64,000 nt of DNA from Siphonodentalium dalli. Its lineage: Eukaryota > Mollusca > Scaphopoda > Gadilida > Siphonodentaliidae. Below, piece by piece: positions 59,111-64,000 of the stretch. The notes beneath the pieces were generated by a model that saw nothing but the letters and a program-made list of their open reading frames with translations, was not told where the DNA came from and ran no database searches. Each line of letters opens with the position of its first letter. Within the stretch, counting starts at the first letter, position 1. The stretch lies in NCBI GenBank assembly GCA_032622095.1, contig CP136062.1, forward strand, positions 150,530,875 through 150,594,874, read 5' to 3'. The position numbers were made by a program, and so were the translations under genes.

Positions 59111-60948
59111 CACAAGTTATAAAGGTCACGACATTGCCAACCGGACTTGGATGTATAAAAGCCTCCTTTATCAAAGATTTCTTCATTTACAATGTCCTGA
59201 AAAACTATTCCACTTTGGAGCAATGACAAGTTGAGAAACTTGGATTGTTCACTTTTGATTACGAAACAACTTTTACTATAAAAAAAATCTGATGAATAAA
59301 TGTTTCCGTGCATTTCACGGAAACTTGGAATTTCCCCGCCCCCGCAATCGATGAACGTCACAGACAAGTTATAAAGGTCACGACATTGCCAACCGGACTT
59401 GGATGTATAAAAGCCTCCTTTATCAAAGATTTCTTCATTTACAATGTCCTGAAAAACTATTCCACTTTGGAGCAATGGCAAGTTGAGAAACTTGGATTGT
59501 TCACTTTTGATTACGAAACAACTTTTACTATAAAAAAAATCTGATGAATAAATGTTTGCGTGCATTTCACGGAAACTTGGAATTTACCCACCCCCGCAAT
59601 CGATGAACGTCACAGACATGTTATAACGGTCACGACATTGCCAACCGGACATGGATGTATAAAAGCCTCCTTTATCAAAGATTTCTTCATTTACAATGTC
59701 CTGAAAAACTATTCCACTTTGGAGCAATGACAAGTTGAGAAACTTGGATTGTTCACTTTTGATTACGAAACAACTTTTACTATAAAAAAAAACTGATGAA
59801 TAAATGTTTCCGTGCATTTCACGGAAACTTGGAATTTACCCACCCCCGCAATCGATGAACGTCACAGACCAGTTATAAAGGTCACGACATTGCCAACCGG
59901 ACTTGGATGTATAAAAGCCTACTTTATCAAAGATTTCTTCATTTACAATGTCCTGAAAAACTATTCCACTTTGGAGCAATGACAAGTTGAGAAACTTGGA
60001 TTGTTCACTTTTGATTACGAAACAACTTTTACTATAAAAAAACAATCTGATGAAAGCAAGTTTCCGTTTATTTCACGGAAACTTGGAATTTCCCCACCCC
60101 CGCAATCGGTGAACGTCACAGACAAGTTATAAAGGTCACGACATTGCCAACCGGACTTGGATGTATAAAAGCCTCCCTTATCAAAGATTTCTTCATTTAC
60201 AATGTCCTGAAAAACTATTCCACTTTGGAGCAATGACAAGTTGAGAAACTTGGATTGTTCACTTTTGATTACGAAACAACTTTTACTATAAAAATAATCA
60301 GATGAATAAATGTTTCCGTGCATTTCACGGAAACTTGGAATTTCCCCGCCCCCGCAATCGATGAACGTCACAGACAAGTTATAAAGGTCACGACATTGCC
60401 AACCGGACTTGGATGTATAAAAGCCTCCTTTATCAAAGATTTCTTCATTTACAATGTCCTGAAAAACTATTCCACTTTGGAGCAATGGCAAGTTGAGAAA
60501 CTTGGATTGTTCACTTTTGATTACGAAACAACTTTTACTATAAAAAAAATCTGATGAATAAATGTTTGCGTGCATTTCACGGAAACTTGGAATTTACCCA
60601 CCCCCGCAATCGATGAACGTCACAGACAAGTTATAAAGGTCACGACATTGCCAACCGGACTTGGATGTATAAAAGCCTCCTTTATCAAAGATTTCTTCAT
60701 TTACAATGTCCTGAAAAACTATTCCACTTTGGATTGTTCACTTTTGATTACGAAACAACTTTTACTATAAAAACAATCTGATGAAAGCGTTTCCGTGCAT
60801 TTCACGGAAACTTGGAATTTCCCCGCCCCCGCAAATTTCTTCATTTGAAAAACTATTTAACTTTGGAGCAATGACAAGTTGAGAAACTTGGATTGTTCAC
60901 TTTTGATTACGAAATAACTTTTACTATACAAAAATCTGATTCCGTGCA
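59111..60948 (+). repeat. 252-bp satellite array, block 17 (about 7 monomers)
   Basis: Forward monomers of mixed types. TTCCCCGCCCCCGC variants and GCAATGGCAAGTTG occur twice (59476 and 60486), showing a ~1-kb internal duplication. One monomer near 60730 lacks the CAAGTTGAGAAACTTG hairpin. It ends in the usual diverged pre-kinase monomer. No other gene seen. Confidence 0.92.
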
Positions 60949-61083
60949 GGACAAAACCATGAACTGCAAAAAAGGAAAAATTAACGGGGATTCCCCTTCC
61001 ATACAAACGACAGAACCAGTCCTTGTGAGTCTTGGAAATGTTTGTATATAAAATTTGGTTGAGAATTTTTTTAAAGAAAAAAA

Positions 61084-61893
61084 TTATTGTAACCACTTAT
61101 GTTCGCGGATTTCAGAGAGGGTTATGCGTTTATTCACATCTGGTTCCAGAAGTCTCAATACTAAATCGACACAGTCATTCCCAACTTCGAGCGATTTTGG
61201 CAGCAGTGTTTCTCCGGGGGTTTGATTCTTCACAATTTTCTGGATATATGAGTTGCTGAATGGCATTCTTCCAAACACCAATGAGTACATAATTATGCCC
61301 AAGCTCCATATATCTGCCATAAATGGATCGTAGTTTTCGCCCCGTATTATTTCAGGGGAAATATATGAAGAGCTCCCACAGAAAGTATTGCTCAATTCCT
61401 CCATGTTGGACATGCGCCTCGCAAAGCCAAAGTCGGTTATCTTTGCTTTGCCATTTAAGTCGAGCAGGATATTTTCCAATTTGAGATCTCGGTGCGCTAT
61501 CTTCTGCTCATGCAGATTAACAACACCGTGAATAATTTGTTTGAATAATTGCTTTGCTTCGCCTTCGTTCATGGGGCCATTGTCAGTAATCTTGTCCAAG
61601 AGGTCACCTCCCCGAACCAGTTCCATGAAGATGTAAATATTTTCCTTCAGTTCGATAACATTATGCAGCTTGACAACGCTATCTGAACTAATGCTCGAGA
61701 GAACGTTTATTTCTCTCGGTAAGAACTTTACTAGGAACTCGGGTGAAGCATTCGTCTTATTGATTATTTTCACCGCCATTTCGACGGCTTTCTTTCCATT
61801 ATTGTATACGCATTCTCTGATCTTGCCGAACGACCCTTCGCCCAGCTTTCGACCCAGAATGTATCCTTTTTTCGCAAGAAATGAATTTTCCAT
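61084..61893 (-). CDS. TSSK-like kinase, copy 16 (269 aa), right-hand array
   Basis: Full-length with K42, E61, D136 and DFG intact. It has two private amino-acid changes, E55V (in FLVKFLPRE) and K165E (SNMEELSNTF), both outside the catalytic core. It shares the silent TLSEIR Ser codon of the right-hand subfamily but not the P190 change. The 5' flank carries GATTTTATTCC and the TATA-like box. It is the only complete kinase to the right of the transposon block. Confidence 0.86.
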   Translation of the reverse strand: MENSFLAKKGYILGRKLGEGSFGKIRECVYNNGKKAVEMAVKIINKTNASPEFLVKFLPREINVLSSISSDSVVKLHNVIELKENIYIFMELVRGGDLLDKITDNGPMNEGEAKQLFKQIIHGVVNLHEQKIAHRDLKLENILLDLNGKAKITDFGFARRMSNMEELSNTFCGSSSYISPEIIRGENYDPFMADIWSLGIIMYSLVFGRMPFSNSYIQKIVKNQTPGETLLPKSLEVGNDCVDLVLRLLEPDVNKRITLSEIREHKWLQ

Positions 61894-61982
61894 TTTTATT
61901 ATAGAAAGTTTGAACTTTGTCCATTTCCTTTATTTATAGATTTTATTCCAAACGACCCGAGCATCGGAGCGTGACCCTTGTC

Positions 61983-63169
61983 ATAAAGGTCACGACATTG
62001 TCAACCGGACTTGGATGTATAAAAGCCTCCTTTATCAGAGATTTTTTCATTTACAATGTCCTGAAAAACTATTCCACTTTGGAGCAATGACAAGTTGAGA
62101 AACTTGGATTGTTCACTTTTGATTACGAAACAACTTTTACTATAAAAAAAAATCTGATGAAAGCAAGTTTCCGTGCATTTCACGGAAACTTGGAATTTCC
62201 CCACCCCCGCAATCGGTGAACGTCACAGACAAGTTATAAAGGTCACGACATTGCCAACCGGACATGGATGTATAAAAGCCTCCTTTATCAAAGATTTCTT
62301 CATTTACAATGTCCTGAAAAACTATTCCACTTTGGAGCAATGACAAGTTGAGAAACTTGGATTGTTCACTTTTGATTACGAAACTTTTACTATAAAAAAA
62401 ATCTGATGAATAAATGTTTTCGTGCATTTCACGGAAACTTGGAATTTACCCACCCCCGCAATCGATGAACGTCACAGACAAGTTATAAAGGTCACGACAT
62501 TGCCAACCGGACTTGGATGTATAAAAGCCTCCTTTATCAAAGATTTCTTCATTTACAATGTCCTGAAAAACTATTCCACTTTGGAGCAATGACAAGTTGA
62601 GAAACTTGGATAGTTCACTTTTGATTACGAAATAACTTTTACTATAAAAACAATCTGATGAAAGCATTTTACGGAAACTTGGAATTTCCCCGCCCCCGCA
62701 ATCGATGAACGTCACAGACAAGTTATAAAGGTCACGACATTGCCAACCGGACTTGGATGTATAAAAGCCTCCTTTATCAAAGATTTCTTCATTTACAATG
62801 TCCTGAAAAACTATTCCACTTTGGAGCAATGACAAGTTGAGAAACTTGGATTGTTCACTTTTGATTACGAAACAACTTTTACTATAAAAAAAATCTGATG
62901 AATAAATGTTTCCGCGCATTTCACGGAAACTTGGAATTTACCCACCCCCGCAATCGATGAACGTCACAGACAAGTTATAAAGGTCACGACATTGCCAACC
63001 GGACTTGGATGTATAAAAGCCTCCTTTATCAAAGATTTCTTCATTTACAATGTCCTGAAAAACTATTCCACTTTGGAGCAATGACAAGTTGAGAAACTTG
63101 GATTGTTCACTTTTGATTACGAAACAACTTTTACTATAAAAAAAATCTGATGAAAGCAAGTTTCCGTTT
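61983..63169 (+). repeat. 252-bp satellite array, block 18 (about 5 monomers, array edge)
   Basis: Forward monomers with private deletions (CGAAACTTTTAC near 62382, a shortened hairpin AGCATTTTACGG near 62664). The last monomer is cut within its hairpin at GTTTCCGTTT, where an inverted subtype-B element begins. No other gene seen. Confidence 0.92.
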
Positions 63170-63815
63170 GGTGACACTCCACAGTTTCGAATGATCAGTA
63201 GGGGTGATTTTATAGATATAAAGTGCTAGTGGTTTCTGGCACCATTCATGTGGTATGTATATTGAGACAAGGTGGGATATGAATTTGTGTAATTTTAGAA
63301 GGTGTTCTAGACTGATGAAAAAATTAAGTGCAAGTGACCTTGACCCCACCCATAGACAGCAGTAGCGTTTTCTGCGAAACAGTGGCTCTAGATACTGGGT
63401 CAATTTTTTAGCACTCAAAATTTTCATCTGCGTTAAAAATTGATTTTCTGGAATATTCAACGGCGAAAGTTTGAAATTTTTTCACATTGATGTTGGAAGC
63501 CAGAGGCCTTTAAACCAACAAAGGTGACCATGCTTGAAAAAATCTGGTATTCGTGCCTCTTGGGTATGAAAATGCAATATTTTGGTCATTTTTTGAATAA
63601 AAATCACATATTCGATCAAAATATCAAGGGCCATAACTCTTGATAGCCCATATATTATGGAAATTATGTATCAAATTCTGAATGCCTATTCTGTACTAAT
63701 TTCAGGCATATATATATTGTCTATATGGTTTGGGATCATAATCCAGATAAATTTCAATGAATCTATGGGCCCCCTATTTCTGGGCCCATACCTGTTGAAA
63801 CTGTGGAGTGTCACC
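63170..63815 (-). mobile_element. Short GGTGACAC element, subtype B, copy 4 (inverted)
   Basis: 646 bp, the reverse complement of the subtype-B elements at 48451, 50777 and 52266. The right flank is TTAAAGACCAGC, the end of an inverted 840-bp unit. No clear target duplication is seen (left flank CGTTT). Confidence 0.85.
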
Positions 63816-64000
63816 TTAAAGACCAGCAAATAGCACCATTATCATCTGTCAACTTGACAAATATTTACATTGAAAATCATTTTTAGCAAATCTGCTCAGT
63901 TAGAAGGAACATTTTATGTTAAATACACCATTCTTCTATGGATATTCCAATACAGGTGGCCTTTAGACATATAAATTGGTGGGGATATGGAGTCTTGGAG
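63816..64000 (-). mobile_element. TTAA-bounded nonautonomous element, unit 4 (partial, inverted, runs off the window)
   Basis: Reverse complement of the last ~185 bp of the 840-bp units, from TTAAAGACCAGCAAATAGC to the sequence matching CTCCAAGACTCCATATCC. It continues beyond the window edge. Confidence 0.7.

Overview
The window looks like animal nuclear DNA that is dominated by repeats, most likely from a mollusc and possibly a bivalve. The evidence is eukaryotic: a TSSK-like protein kinase, a TATA box and AATAAA signals, a Mutator-like DNA transposase with many nonautonomous elements, and short elements carrying the 'aagagttatggcccttgat' type of motif that I associate, from memory only, with bivalve repeats. 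No operons, ribosome-binding sites, tRNA, rRNA or CRISPR were seen.

Region 1 (1-48450) and Region 3 (58936-63169) are one satellite/gene array. A 252-bp monomer, about 140 monomer-equivalents by length, is interrupted repeatedly by a ~1.03-kb module holding an intronless TSSK-like Ser/Thr kinase of 269 codons on the minus strand. I count 13 full-length kinase ORFs (2 have lost the catalytic Asp and are separated from their TATA box by an inserted element), 2 copies cut off at the 3' end and fused to satellite, and 1 internal fragment at 52917-53170. Higher-order repeats are superimposed: a 12,333-bp duplication in the left third, two tandem 3,394-bp units in the middle, and a 6,650-bp duplication between about 35 and 48 kb.

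Region 2 (48451-58933) is a block of nested mobile elements. Short ~647-bp elements with ends GGTGACACTCCACAGTTT/AAACTGTGGAGTGTCACC occur 8 times in the window as three subtypes (A, B, C). About 840-bp units bounded by TTAA occur three times (plus one partial, inverted copy at the right edge). A ~4.45-kb element carries a Mutator-like transposase (635 aa, plus strand) and a convergent His-Me finger (I-PpoI-like zinc-binding) endonuclease (136 aa, minus strand). The 840-bp units match the ends of the transposase element at nearly the same offsets from the TTAA, so they are probably its nonautonomous derivatives. Nearly every end of these TTAA elements abuts a GGTGACAC element.

Two systems deserve attention. 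One is the kinase-satellite array, an amplified germline-type kinase in a satellite that resembles ampliconic or selfish multicopy loci in layout only. The other is the transposase plus homing-type endonuclease element bracketed by two near-identical C-type short elements. Because much of the window is near-identical repeat, the assembly itself should be verified with long reads.
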